A stretch of 53,142 nt of DNA. Origin: an uncultured Alphaproteobacteria bacterium. Lineage in GTDB: Bacteria; Pseudomonadota; Alphaproteobacteria; RS24. The stretch covers positions 1 through 53,142 of the forward strand of contig CALKOC010000007.1 of the NCBI GenBank assembly GCA_938091085.1, written 5' to 3'. Below, piece by piece: positions 35,309-44,736 of this stretch. The notes beneath the pieces were generated by a model that saw only the letters and a list, made by a program, of their open reading frames with translations, made no database searches and was not told the DNA's origin. A program made the translations under genes and the position numbers. Every line of letters begins with the position of its first letter. The stretch's first letter is position 1.

Positions 35309-37837
35309 ATGACAGAAAAAATGTTAATCGATGCAGCCCACTCGGAAGAGACCCGAGTCGTGGTTATGCATGGGAACCAGATCGAAGAATTTGATTTTGA
35401 GTCCGAAAATAAACGCCCAATAAGAGGCAATATTTACCTCGCACAGATTACCCGTGTCGAGCCTTCACTTCAGGCTGCATTTGTTGAATATGGTGGTAAT
35501 CGCCATGGATTTCTTGCGTTCAATGAAATCCATCCTGACTTTTATCAAATCCCTCTTTCCGATAGAGAAGAGTTGATACAAGCCCAAGCGCAAGCACATA
35601 GTGAAGATAACGATAATGATGACCTCATTGAAACATCCGGTAAATCGAATGATAATAATGGTGAAGATAACGGAGAAGATGCTGGCGACACCCCTACAAT
35701 GGATGTTGAAGATATTGGCGGTGACGCCCATGAAGAAGCTTCACGTTCCAGAAGCCTGAGACAACTCTCACGAAAATATAAAATTCAGGAAGTTATCAAA
35801 CGCCGCCAAGTTATTCTTGTTCAAGCTGTAAAAGAAGAGCGCGGGAATAAAGGCGCTGCATTGACAACCTATCTTTCTCTAGCGGGCCGTTATTGTGTTT
35901 TGATGCCTAACACAGCCAAAGGTGGTGGTGTTTCCAGAAAAATTAATAATATTGGCGATAGAAAAAAACTGAAGAAAATCACTGAAAAACTCGACGTGCC
36001 TCAAGGCATGGGGTTGATTATCAGAACCGCCGGCGCACAAAGAACCGCTGTCGAGATTAAACGTGATTTTGAGTATCTCATGCGGATGTGGAAAAACATC
36101 CGAGAGCTAACTCTTGAAAGCTCCGCACCCTCTCTCGTCTACGAAGAAGGCAGTCTGATTAAACGATCCATTCGTGATTTATATCATAAGGATTTTGAAG
36201 AAATTCTTATCGAGGGTGAAGACAGCTATAAAAATGCCAAAGAATATATGAAACTGCTCATGCCGAGCCATGCGCGAAAGATTAAACTATTCAAAAAAGA
36301 TGAAGCTTTGTTTCAAGAAACCGGCATTGAAGATCAATTGTCCGCTATGTTTAATCCTGTCGTACCCTTGCCTTCTGGTGGTTATCTTGTGATTAACCCG
36401 ACCGAGGCCCTGGTTTCGGTTGATGTAAACTCAGGTCGTTCAACCAAAGAGCATTCCGTTGAGAAGACAGCTTTAAAAACAAATTTAGAAGCCGCCACAG
36501 AAATTGCCCGTCAAATGAGACTGCGTGACCTTGCCGGTCTGCTTGTAATTGATTTCATTGATATGGATGAGAACAGAAACAACAGAGCCGTTGAGCGCCG
36601 GATTAAAGACGCACTTAAAAAAGACCGCGCACGGATTCAAGTTGGCAAAATCAGCCCCTTCGGATTGCTTGAAATGTCAAGGCAGCGTATGCGCTCAGGT
36701 GTTCTTGAAGGAAGCTCAAACCACTGTAGTCATTGTAATGGCACAGGGATGGTGCGCTCAATTGAAAGTCGCGCTTTACACGTACTGCGAATGATTGAAC
36801 ATGAAACTGTTAGCCTGAAGGATCAGGATGACAAAACAATCGAAGTAAAAGTGCCGCGCGAAGTAGCGGAATACATTCTAAACCACAAACGAACACATCT
36901 CGTAACTATTGAGGTCAATTCAGGCTGCCACGTTGTTGTATCCATTGACGAGACGCTTAATGAAATGGAAATGTCCATTTCAAGTGCTGTATCCCGCAAT
37001 AGCAACCAGATCAGAATGGACGGTAATCCGGAAATTACACCCGGCGTGGAAGAAGAGCCTCGCGGGCGTAAACGTCGTAGGCGCGGAAAAAGAGGAAGTG
37101 GCGACACCTCTAGTGATAATACGCATGAAAATTCTGACGATAACCAACAAACTTCAAGTTCTAGTGATGCGGACAGCACGGAGGACGATGATAGACCGTC
37201 GGAACATTCTGATGGGATTGAAGATGATGAGGACAAGCCACGTCGCCGGAGACGGGGTCGTCGTGGCGGAAGAAGACGTCGCAAAGCTTCATCCGAATAT
37301 GATGAAAATAATCAAGGCGATAATGATGGCTCAAATAATGGTAATGAACAATCGTCTGGCAATAGTGAGAATGCATCAACTCCAGAGCTGCCGCCGGCGC
37401 CGCCATTTGAGTTCTCTCAAAATGACGACATAGATGATGGGCTGGTTATCACCTCCCCGGCGCCTCAAAGCCTAGATGAAAGTTCAGGAAATAGTAATGA
37501 AGAGAGTTCTACTGACTTTACTGTTGAGGCCATAGCAGACAAACCCGTAAAAAAACCAAGACGCGCACCACGGAAAAAGAAACAAGAGGATACTGTTGAT
37601 GAGGCTGCTTCAGCAATATCTGAAGCCGAAGAAACCCCAAAACCCAAAGCGGCAGCAAAAAAGCCGAGACGCGCTCCAAGGAAAAAAGCCAGTACAAAAG
37701 ACGATGCGGCAGGGTCTGACGTACCATCAACGCAAGAACCTCCTATTGAGGCAATTCAGTCCGATAATATTGAAACTAAATCTGCGGAAACTGAAGTACC
37801 TGACGGAGAAAAAAGATCAGGATGGTGGCGTCGATAG
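35309..37837 (+). CDS. rne: Ribonuclease E
   Basis: Essential endoribonuclease and degradosome scaffold. The 842 residues begin with an RNase H-like part and an S1 domain (RGNIYLAQITRVEPSLQAAF) interrupted by an acidic Asp/Asn/Glu-rich insert at about 95-145. The catalytic aspartates lie in LVSVDVNSGR and LVIDFIDMDENRN, and the Zn-link is in NHCSHCNGTG. From about residue 570 the chain is disordered, alternating acidic runs with Arg-rich patches, including KKPRRAPRKK twice. It ends in RSGWWRR, resembling the GWW tail that binds PNPase in Caulobacter. GGAG lies 9 nt before the ATG. Confidence 0.96.
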   Translation: MTEKMLIDAAHSEETRVVVMHGNQIEEFDFESENKRPIRGNIYLAQITRVEPSLQAAFVEYGGNRHGFLAFNEIHPDFYQIPLSDREELIQAQAQAHSEDNDNDDLIETSGKSNDNNGEDNGEDAGDTPTMDVEDIGGDAHEEASRSRSLRQLSRKYKIQEVIKRRQVILVQAVKEERGNKGAALTTYLSLAGRYCVLMPNTAKGGGVSRKINNIGDRKKLKKITEKLDVPQGMGLIIRTAGAQRTAVEIKRDFEYLMRMWKNIRELTLESSAPSLVYEEGSLIKRSIRDLYHKDFEEILIEGEDSYKNAKEYMKLLMPSHARKIKLFKKDEALFQETGIEDQLSAMFNPVVPLPSGGYLVINPTEALVSVDVNSGRSTKEHSVEKTALKTNLEAATEIARQMRLRDLAGLLVIDFIDMDENRNNRAVERRIKDALKKDRARIQVGKISPFGLLEMSRQRMRSGVLEGSSNHCSHCNGTGMVRSIESRALHVLRMIEHETVSLKDQDDKTIEVKVPREVAEYILNHKRTHLVTIEVNSGCHVVVSIDETLNEMEMSISSAVSRNSNQIRMDGNPEITPGVEEEPRGRKRRRRGKRGSGDTSSDNTHENSDDNQQTSSSSDADSTEDDDRPSEHSDGIEDDEDKPRRRRRGRRGGRRRRKASSEYDENNQGDNDGSNNGNEQSSGNSENASTPELPPAPPFEFSQNDDIDDGLVITSPAPQSLDESSGNSNEESSTDFTVEAIADKPVKKPRRAPRKKKQEDTVDEAASAISEAEETPKPKAAAKKPRRAPRKKASTKDDAAGSDVPSTQEPPIEAIQSDNIETKSAETEVPDGEKRSGWWRR

Positions 37838-37847
37838 CCCTTTACCC

Positions 37848-39053
37848 TTAATGAAATCGAGCAAGGAATTCATTCAAGCGGTTAACGGCACGATCAATTT
37901 CATCTGATGATCGCGCATAGGAAAAACGGACATAACGTGCGCCTCTGTCTTTGTCGAAATCCATGCCGGGTGTTGCCGCGACTTTTGCTTCCTTAAGCAA
38001 TTGGGCGCAAAATGTTCCGCTTTCTAAAGACGGCGATAAAGAGTGCAAATCTGCATAGAGATAAAATGCACCATCCGCGGGTGCAATATTGGTCACGCCA
38101 TTATCTTGTAAGCATGCAAATAACTTATCTCGATTATCTTGGTAAAGCTCAACATGCCTTTTTAGTTCATCTTGAGCTGCTGAAGTGAGTGCGGCACATG
38201 CGGCATATTGCGATAATGTTGGGGCAGATATGAATAAGTTTTGTTGAAGTCGTTCAACCGGTCGCACCAATTTTGAAGGTACAATCATCCATCCAATCCG
38301 CCAGCCGGTCATAGAAAAATACTTGGAAAAACTATTCATCACGATCAAGCGATCATGGTCAGCAACTTGCAAAGCCGAAATCGCCTCCTGAGAATAGGTC
38401 AGCCCGTGATATATCTCATCTGAGAAAAACCAACGCCCGGCTTTAGCGCAATCCAGAGAGAGATCTGTTAAAGCCTGTTTACTTAGCATAGTTCCTGTTG
38501 GATTAGCCGGGCTAGCCATCAATAAAGCATCGATACCCCCATGAGCTTTTTCTGCATCATGCACATTGGTAGCTGTAAGCGTCCAATTATTCTCATGACA
38601 CAGAGGGATTGTCACAGGTGTAAGATCTAGCGACTTGATAATATTTGTATATGCGGGGTAACCGGGTGAAGTAATGGCGACTTGCTGTCCAGCATCCAAA
38701 CAAGCAAGAAATGCCAGAATAAAACCTGCGGAAGATCCGGTTGTGATAACGAAGCGGTCGGGTGAAACATCAACCTTGTAAGTCTTGAGGTAATAAGCAC
38801 TAAGCGCTTGCTTTAAGTCAGCAAGACCTAAGGCATCAGTATAACCAATAAGTTCGTTATCAAGGGCCTGACGGGCGGCCTCCAGCACAACTTGCGGCGC
38901 TTTAGTTGAAGGTTGCCCGACCTCCAAATGACAAATATCCTGCCCGGTTTGTTGCAGTATATTCGCCTCACGCATGACATCCATAGCCAAGAATGAAGAA
39001 ATATTGCCTCGGTTGGAAAAAGATGAGGATGTCATAGGCACCAAAACTCTCAT
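37848..39053 (-). CDS. Class I/II PLP-dependent aminotransferase
   Basis: Fold-type I aminotransferase of about 400 residues, substrate not identifiable from sequence. Landmarks: HLEVGQPSTKAP, GYTDALGLADLKQALSAYY, the PLP-contacting SPANPTGT and SDEIYHGL, and the Schiff-base lysine in NSFSKYFSMTGWRIGW, followed by RYVRFSYARS near the C-terminus (substrate-carboxylate Arg). An ATG at codon 7 (39035) is an equally good start. It is convergent with rne (10-bp gap) and divergent from the M48 peptidase. It differs clearly from the AlaC-like enzyme at the left edge. Confidence 0.85.
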   Translation of the reverse strand: MRVLVPMTSSSFSNRGNISSFLAMDVMREANILQQTGQDICHLEVGQPSTKAPQVVLEAARQALDNELIGYTDALGLADLKQALSAYYLKTYKVDVSPDRFVITTGSSAGFILAFLACLDAGQQVAITSPGYPAYTNIIKSLDLTPVTIPLCHENNWTLTATNVHDAEKAHGGIDALLMASPANPTGTMLSKQALTDLSLDCAKAGRWFFSDEIYHGLTYSQEAISALQVADHDRLIVMNSFSKYFSMTGWRIGWMIVPSKLVRPVERLQQNLFISAPTLSQYAACAALTSAAQDELKRHVELYQDNRDKLFACLQDNGVTNIAPADGAFYLYADLHSLSPSLESGTFCAQLLKEAKVAATPGMDFDKDRGARYVRFSYARSSDEIDRAVNRLNEFLARFH

Positions 39054-39233
39054 AATTTTAATGTTTGAACAGAATGTTCTATGGTACGAAATAGTATGTT
39101 TTTGTATCTAATAAGACAATCTAGTCAAGCTTATCAGTTTAATTCTCCAGATAAGCCAATGACTTAAACTCGTGCAATAATGACAATTAAAATATGCAGC
39201 CTCAATAATGGCAAAAATCAAATCAACAAAAAT

Positions 39234-40553
39234 ATGAAGTGGCTTTCGATGATAAAGAAGCACACCACAATTTTTATTTTTCTTGTTTTATTGCTAACAC
39301 AGCATGCTAAGGCTCAGTTTATTCGTGATGCCGAGATAGAAAATCTGCTGTTGGATTACAGCAAGCCAATTTTTCTGGCTGCCGGATTGAAGCCCGATGA
39401 AGTCCATATCGGGATTATTAATAATAAAAGATTAAATGCTTTTGTAGCCGGTGGTAAAAACATGTATTTCCACACCGGACTTATTCTAGAAGCCGAAACG
39501 CCAAATGTTGTTATCGGCGTCATTGCTCACGAAACTGGACATATTGTCGGGGGGCACCTTGCTCGCACTGGAGATGCTATGGCGAAAGCAAGCAGACCCA
39601 TGTTACTTGCGACAATTCTTGGCGTTGGAGCGCTGGCGGCTGGTCAAGCAGATGCGGGTATGGCCTTGATTACCGGTGGACAGCAAATTGCAAAAGGAAG
39701 CTTTCTGAGTTTCAGCCGAGCGCAAGAGGCATCCGCTGACCAAATTGCACTCCGTCTATTGGAAAAGACCGAACAATCCGCCCAAGGTATCCGCGATTTT
39801 ATGGATGAACTTGCTGATCAGGAAGCGCTATCGGGAGTTCATCAGGACCCTTATGTAAGGTCTCATCCTTTGTCTCGTGACCGTGTGAACTTTCTGGACC
39901 AAGGAATGAAATCATCTGACTTTACCAACCGGACCGACAGCCCCGAACTGCAATTCAGACATGACATGGCTAAGGCTAAAATATATGGCTTTCTTGATCA
40001 TCCTGGCACGACTTTTCGCAGATACGCCAATCAAAACAATCTACCCGCCAAATACGCACGCGCCATTGCATTTTATAAAAATGGGGAAACTCAAAAAGCG
40101 GTTGAATTGGTTGATAAACTGATTAACAGCCAACCCAATAACCCTTATTTCTTCGAACTAAAGGGGCAAATACTTTATGAAGCAGGCAAGCTAAATAAAA
40201 GTATTACCCCCTACCGAAAAAGTGTTGCTCTCGCACCTAACGAGCCACTGCTTCAAATTGGACTGGCAACATCTTTGTTATCACTCGAAAATAAATCTTC
40301 CGCTGAAGAAGCACTGGGAATTCTCAAAAATGCGCTCAGGATAGAAGAAGACAATATGACCGCGTTTTACCAAATGGCAACAGCCTATGCACTTTTAGGC
40401 GATACTGGCAGAGCAGAACTTGCAACGGCTGAAAGATACTATATTCTTGGAAACATTAAAAAAGCCTCTATGCATGCACACCGTGCGATGAAATATCTTC
40501 CCAAAAATTCACCGGAATGGCTCAAAGCACAAGATATTATGGCTAACCTCTGA
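39234..40553 (+). CDS. BepA-like M48 metallopeptidase with TPR domain
   Basis: Periplasmic zinc protease resembling BepA (YfgC), which degrades misassembled outer-membrane proteins such as LptD. The frame opens at ATG 39180; ATGs at 39234 and 39249 give a conventional signal peptide (IFIFLVLLL, cleavage near QHAKA). The active site is HETGH in VIAHETGHIVGGHLA, with a third ligand glutamate in RAQEASADQIAL. The C-terminal 190 residues form TPR-like helices (ARAIAFYKNGETQKAVELV). A DsbA-like gene follows after 12 bp. Confidence 0.87.
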   Translation: MKWLSMIKKHTTIFIFLVLLLTQHAKAQFIRDAEIENLLLDYSKPIFLAAGLKPDEVHIGIINNKRLNAFVAGGKNMYFHTGLILEAETPNVVIGVIAHETGHIVGGHLARTGDAMAKASRPMLLATILGVGALAAGQADAGMALITGGQQIAKGSFLSFSRAQEASADQIALRLLEKTEQSAQGIRDFMDELADQEALSGVHQDPYVRSHPLSRDRVNFLDQGMKSSDFTNRTDSPELQFRHDMAKAKIYGFLDHPGTTFRRYANQNNLPAKYARAIAFYKNGETQKAVELVDKLINSQPNNPYFFELKGQILYEAGKLNKSITPYRKSVALAPNEPLLQIGLATSLLSLENKSSAEEALGILKNALRIEEDNMTAFYQMATAYALLGDTGRAELATAERYYILGNIKKASMHAHRAMKYLPKNSPEWLKAQDIMANL

Positions 40554-40565
40554 CCGGAGATTGTA

Positions 40566-41309
40566 ATGAAAAAGTTTGTTTTAGTTTTTTTTCTCGCTGT
40601 CTGGATGATAGCGCCCTTGAATGTGAGTGCGGAAGATAAAACCGCGCCCATTTCACAAGATGCGTTAGGAGAAGCCATCCGAACCTACTTGCTTGAAAAC
40701 CCTGATGTAATGGCTGAAGTTTTTGAGAACACTCAAAAATATCTTATTGCCGAAGATGAAAAACGTCAGAGCGAGATGCTAAAGAAAAATAGTGATGCGC
40801 TTTATAATGATGAACGCGACTTCAGCATAGGAAGTCCAGATGCACCGATAACTATTGTAGAATTTTTTGACTATAATTGCGGGTACTGCAAACGGGCGTT
40901 TCCGGACATTATGAAACTCACACAAAAAAACTCTGATGTTCGTGTAGTTTTTAAAGAATTTCCAATCCTCGGCCCTGCTTCAGAACAAGCTGCACGTGTG
41001 GCTTTAGCAAGTAAAGAGGAAGGTAAATATTTTGCACTTCACCAAGATCTACTCAATGCACGTGGCAGTGTTAGCGGCGCTGCTCTTTCAAGCCTGATCA
41101 AAAAACACGGACTTAATGCAGACGAGATTGTTACCCGCGGAAAGAATAAAGACATTGATGCACACATTAAGGATGTTAGGAATCTCGCACAGAGCCTTGG
41201 TGTGAGCGGAACGCCAGCATTTATTATTGATAATCAATTGTTTAGCGGCGCATTAAGCTATGATGATATGCAGAGCTTGATTGATGAAATCAGAGGTTCA
41301 TCAAACTAA
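40566..41309 (+). CDS. DsbA-family thiol:disulfide oxidoreductase
   Basis: Exported thioredoxin-fold protein of 247 residues. A signal peptide ([22 protein letters not shown]) precedes a charged helical stretch (35-75) like the oligomerisation stem of ScsC/Com1-type proteins. The redox motif C105-G-Y-C108 ([11 protein letters not shown]) follows, then the cis-proline in [17 protein letters not shown] lies just ahead of the ATG. It probably acts on envelope disulfides together with the upstream BepA-like protease. The stop overlaps the convergent thiG stop by 4 bases. Confidence 0.9.
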   Translation: MKKFVLVFFLAVWMIAPLNVSAEDKTAPISQDALGEAIRTYLLENPDVMAEVFENTQKYLIAEDEKRQSEMLKKNSDALYNDERDFSIGSPDAPITIVEFFDYNCGYCKRAFPDIMKLTQKNSDVRVVFKEFPILGPASEQAARVALASKEEGKYFALHQDLLNARGSVSGAALSSLIKKHGLNADEIVTRGKNKDIDAHIKDVRNLAQSLGVSGTPAFIIDNQLFSGALSYDDMQSLIDEIRGSSN

Positions 41310-42079
41310 ATCAGGCCCGCAAGTGGTGAGCTTGGATCGGCGTACATCTTTTTCGGCATCCGACCGGCAAGATATGCTTGGCGACCTGCGATAACTGCAT
41401 TTTTCATAGCTTCCGCCATCAAAACCGGTGATTTTGCCTCAGCTATCGCTGTGTTCATTAACACGGCATCACATCCGAGTTCCATAGCAATGGCAGCGTC
41501 TGACGCGGTACCAACACCAGCATCAACCAGAACCGGTACATTTGATTGCTCAATGATTAATCTGATATTTACCGGATTTTGAAGCCCAAGCCCCGACCCT
41601 ATCGGTGCTCCCAATGGCATAATGGCGCAACATCCCATTTCCTCTAATTGTTTGCACATAATTGGATCATCACTGCAATACACCATCACCTCAAACCCTT
41701 CAGCTAACAAAAGTTCAGCAGCTCTTAAGGTCTCTGGCATATTAGGATAAAGTGTTTTTTCATCGCCAAGAACTTCTAGCTTGACCAATGACCACCCGCC
41801 TGCCTCGCGGGCAAGCCTCAACGTACGAACAGCATCCTCACCTGTGAAACAACCAGCCGTATTGGGCAAATAAGTATATTTCTTCTGATCTAGAAAATCG
41901 ACAAGCATGGGTTTATTAGGGTCTGTCAAATTCACACGGCGGACAGCGACAGTGATAATCTCTGCTTCAGCGGCTTCTGCGGCGGCGGCATTTTCTGCAT
42001 AATCTTTATATTTACCAGTGCCAATAATGAGACGGGACTGGAATTTTCGACCTGCGATTTCAAGCGGTGCATCAGGCAT
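41306..42079 (-). CDS. thiG: Thiazole synthase
   Basis: Forms the thiazole phosphate of thiamine from deoxyxylulose-5-phosphate, dehydroglycine and ThiS thiocarboxylate. The 257 residues start [17 protein letters not shown] and include [18 protein letters not shown], the Schiff-base lysine in [25 protein letters not shown] and the end ASSPLAGLI-like PSSPLAGLI. The frame extends upstream into thiS, but ATG 42079 lies 4 bases after the thiS stop and has GGAGGGGG ahead of it. It is the second gene of a two-gene thiS-thiG unit. Confidence 0.96.
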   Translation of the reverse strand: MPDAPLEIAGRKFQSRLIIGTGKYKDYAENAAAAEAAEAEIITVAVRRVNLTDPNKPMLVDFLDQKKYTYLPNTAGCFTGEDAVRTLRLAREAGGWSLVKLEVLGDEKTLYPNMPETLRAAELLLAEGFEVMVYCSDDPIMCKQLEEMGCCAIMPLGAPIGSGLGLQNPVNIRLIIEQSNVPVLVDAGVGTASDAAIAMELGCDAVLMNTAIAEAKSPVLMAEAMKNAVIAGRQAYLAGRMPKKMYADPSSPLAGLI

Positions 42080-42083
42080 AATT

Positions 42084-42284
42084 TCATCCCCCTCCAATAA
42101 AATGAACGATTTCAACTGTGTCGTTTTCCTTTAACATGGTGGTTACATAAGCTGATTTGGGAACAATTTCCAGATTACGTTCAACAGCAACTTTAGTTGC
42201 AGGCAATTCGTAAAGATCAATTAATCCCATAACACTAAGGCTGTCAGCTATATTTATCTCTTCACCATTTAAAACAATATTCAT
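42084..42284 (-). CDS. thiS: Sulfur carrier protein ThiS
   Basis: Ubiquitin-like sulfur carrier of 66 residues with the beta-grasp start [18 protein letters not shown] and the C-terminal GG (HFIGGG) that is adenylated and thiocarboxylated. ThiG is next. No thiF, thiO, thiE or thiC is in the window. Confidence 0.94.
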   Translation of the reverse strand: MNIVLNGEEINIADSLSVMGLIDLYELPATKVAVERNLEIVPKSAYVTTMLKENDTVEIVHFIGGG

Positions 42285-42377
42285 CTTATGCCTGCTTATG
42301 CTCTTGCGCTATTTAGGTGCCAATTTGCCGGAGTTTGCTTATTATTCATAAAATTTGCAAGATAGTGGCGGCAAAAT

Positions 42378-42404
42378 AATCAAGACCACTCATTAATCTT
42401 GATT
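42378..42404. repeat. 8-bp inverted repeat between thiS and aroQ
   Basis: AATCAAGA (42378-42385) and TCTTGATT (42397-42404) form a perfect 8-bp dyad with an 11-nt spacer in the 194-bp divergent region. No U-run follows that would make a strong terminator, and the conserved TPP riboswitch cores are absent. It could be an operator or an mRNA hairpin. Confidence 0.5.
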
Positions 42405-42478
42405 TACTCGTATTTTACTGTCTGATGTAGTATGAAACATGAATCAGTTATTACTAATTAAACCTCTTTCGGGAAAAA

Positions 42479-42910
42479 ATGGCTAAAACCATATACATAT
42501 TAAATGGCCCTAACCTGAATCTGCTGGGAACGCGGGAGCCTGAAATTTATGGCACAACCACATTGGCTGACATAGAAGCCATGTGCCAAAAACATGCTGA
42601 AAAGCATGGCCTGTCAGTTTCATTCCACCAGTCAAATGACGAAGGTGCTCTCGTGGAGCTTATTCAAGAAGCTAGGAAGTCAGGCGCAGGCGTTATTATC
42701 AATGCCGGTGCTTATACCCATACGTCAGTTGCAATTCTAGATGCAATATTGGCTCTTGAAATTCCTGTTGTCGAGGTGCATCTCTCAAATCTATTCAAAC
42801 GAGAAGAATTCCGTCATCACTCTTTCATCACACCTGCTGCACAAGGCCTGATTTGTGGCCTTGGCGCTCAAGGTTATTTGATGGCTATTGATTATCTGTC
42901 ACAATCATAG
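42479..42910 (+). CDS. aroQ: Type II 3-dehydroquinate dehydratase
   Basis: Shikimate-pathway enzyme that dehydrates 3-dehydroquinate. The 143 residues show [19 protein letters not shown] with catalytic Arg19 and Tyr24, [26 protein letters not shown] and [18 protein letters not shown]. It heads an aroQ-accB-accC-aat run; the aroQ-accB-accC order is common in proteobacteria. Confidence 0.97.
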   Translation: MAKTIYILNGPNLNLLGTREPEIYGTTTLADIEAMCQKHAEKHGLSVSFHQSNDEGALVELIQEARKSGAGVIINAGAYTHTSVAILDAILALEIPVVEVHLSNLFKREEFRHHSFITPAAQGLICGLGAQGYLMAIDYLSQS

Positions 42911-42931
42911 GTTTAAAAAAAGGACGCCAGA

Positions 42932-43375
42932 ATGGTTAAAAAATCTGACAGCGAAAAAATTCGTGAACTCGCCGACCTTCTTAACGAAACGGGGTTGAGC
43001 GAAATCGAAATTGAAAGCGGCGATACACGCATCCGTGTCGCAAGAGGTGGTGTTTCCATATCAGCAGCACCCATAGCCCAAACCGCTGCCCCAGCTTCAC
43101 CAGCAGGAAATGACGATGCCCCCGCGGATTTATCTACCAATCCCGGTGCATTAACGTCACCAATGGTTGGCACAGCTTATATATCCCCTGAACCCGGTGC
43201 GCCGCCTTTCTGCAAAGTCGGAGATCAAGTGAGTGAAGGGCAAACATTATTCATTGTCGAAGCTATGAAAACAATGAACCCGATCACTGCTCATAAAAGC
43301 GGAAAAATCGATCAAATACTTGTCGCCAATGCCCAAGCCGTTGAATTCGGCGAAGTGCTGGCGGTTATTAGCTGA
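42932..43375 (+). CDS. accB: Biotin carboxyl carrier protein of acetyl-CoA carboxylase
   Basis: Carries the biotin that shuttles CO2 in malonyl-CoA formation. The 147 residues have a helical N-terminus (KIRELADLLNETGLSEIEIE), an Ala/Pro-rich linker (45-75) and the biotinyl domain with Lys113 in VEAMKTMNPI. AGGA lies ahead of the ATG. It lies 21 bp after aroQ and 11 bp before accC. Confidence 0.97.
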   Translation: MVKKSDSEKIRELADLLNETGLSEIEIESGDTRIRVARGGVSISAAPIAQTAAPASPAGNDDAPADLSTNPGALTSPMVGTAYISPEPGAPPFCKVGDQVSEGQTLFIVEAMKTMNPITAHKSGKIDQILVANAQAVEFGEVLAVIS

Positions 43376-43386
43376 GACATATCCTG

Positions 43387-44736
43387 ATGGTTTCAAAAGT
43401 TCTCATTGCCAATCGCGGTGAAATTGCCCTCCGGGTTATAAGAGCATGTCAAGAAATGGGCATTGCCACTGTAGCGGTACATTCAACGGCAGATGAAAAT
43501 GCAATGCATGTTAGGCTCGCAGATGAAAGTGTCTGTCTTGGCCCACCTGCAGCCAAAGATAGCTACCTCAATATAGCAGCCATCGTCTCTGCCTGTGAAA
43601 TTACCGGGGCAGATGCCGTTCATCCGGGTTATGGTTTTTTATCTGAAAATGCAAAATTCGTTGATGTTTTAGACGCACATCATATCACTTTTATCGGCCC
43701 AACCGGTGACCATATTCGTCTCATGGGGGACAAAATCACTGCCAAAGATAAAGTCAAAGAACTGGGCATACCCGTTGTTCCCGGTTCTGATGGTGAGGTT
43801 CTCACGGCAGATGATGCCATTAAAGTTGGCCGGGAAATTGGGTATCCGGTTCTGGTCAAAGCCTCTTCCGGCGGTGGTGGGCGTGGCATGAAGGTCGCCA
43901 AAAGCGACGCTGAAATGAAAGAGGCATTTTCCACAGCGCGAAGTGAAGCAAAAGCCGCCTTTGGTGATGATGCGGTCTATATTGAAAAATTTCTTGAAAA
44001 ACCTCGCCATATTGAAATCCAAGTTATTGCTGACACACATGGCAATGTTGCCCATCTCGGCGAAAGAGATTGCTCCCTGCAACGTCGTCACCAAAAAGTT
44101 TTTGAAGAAGCTCCATCAACTGTTCTTGACGATGCCGCACGAGCAGATATTGGGGAAATTGTTTCAACAGCAATTAAAAACCTCGGTTATCGCGGCGTAG
44201 GCACAATCGAATTTCTTTATGAAGATGGTCAATTTTATTTCATTGAAATGAACACACGCCTACAGGTTGAGCATCCCGTCACTGAAATGATTACCGGTCT
44301 GGACCTTGTCCGTGAACAAATTCGAATTGCATCCGGCGAAAAGCTCAATTTCACTCAAGAAGATATTGAATTTCACGGACATGCGGTTGAATGCCGAATT
44401 AATGCAGAAAACGCCAGAACATTCACCCCCTCCCCCGGATTAATTACGCATTATCATGCGCCCGGTGGATTGGGTGTCCGAATGGACTCAGCCGCTTATG
44501 GGGGGTATACCATCCCGCCACATTACGACAGTCTTATCGGCAAACTCATTATTTATGGTCGCGACAGGGACGAATGTCTGATGCGGATGAAGCGCGCATT
44601 GAATGAACTTGTAATTGATGGCATTGACAGCACTATTCCGCTTTTTGAGGAATTACTCGAAGCTGATGATTTTAATAATGCCGATTATGATATTCACTGG
44701 CTTGAGCATTGGCTGGAAAACTCTACCAAAAGCTAA
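43387..44736 (+). CDS. accC: Biotin carboxylase subunit of acetyl-CoA carboxylase
   Basis: ATP-grasp enzyme that carboxylates biotin on AccB. The 449 residues include VLIANRGEIALRVIRA, HPGYGFLSENAKF, the glycine-rich ATP loop SSGGGGRGMK, RDCSLQRRHQKV, EMNTRLQVEHPVTE and ECRINAENARTFTPSPG. The stop abuts the aat start directly (TAAATG). Confidence 0.98.
   Translation: MVSKVLIANRGEIALRVIRACQEMGIATVAVHSTADENAMHVRLADESVCLGPPAAKDSYLNIAAIVSACEITGADAVHPGYGFLSENAKFVDVLDAHHITFIGPTGDHIRLMGDKITAKDKVKELGIPVVPGSDGEVLTADDAIKVGREIGYPVLVKASSGGGGRGMKVAKSDAEMKEAFSTARSEAKAAFGDDAVYIEKFLEKPRHIEIQVIADTHGNVAHLGERDCSLQRRHQKVFEEAPSTVLDDAARADIGEIVSTAIKNLGYRGVGTIEFLYEDGQFYFIEMNTRLQVEHPVTEMITGLDLVREQIRIASGEKLNFTQEDIEFHGHAVECRINAENARTFTPSPGLITHYHAPGGLGVRMDSAAYGGYTIPPHYDSLIGKLIIYGRDRDECLMRMKRALNELVIDGIDSTIPLFEELLEADDFNNADYDIHWLEHWLENSTKS

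Noticed and set aside
35101-35394. 97-codon frame upstream of and overlapping rne
   Set aside because: It overlaps the conserved rne N-terminus in another frame, has no ribosome-binding site and reads as low-quality sequence; the region is better explained as a leader.
42285-42478. TPP riboswitch ahead of thiS
   Set aside because: I looked for the conserved CTGAGA and ACCTGA-type cores on the minus strand and found neither.
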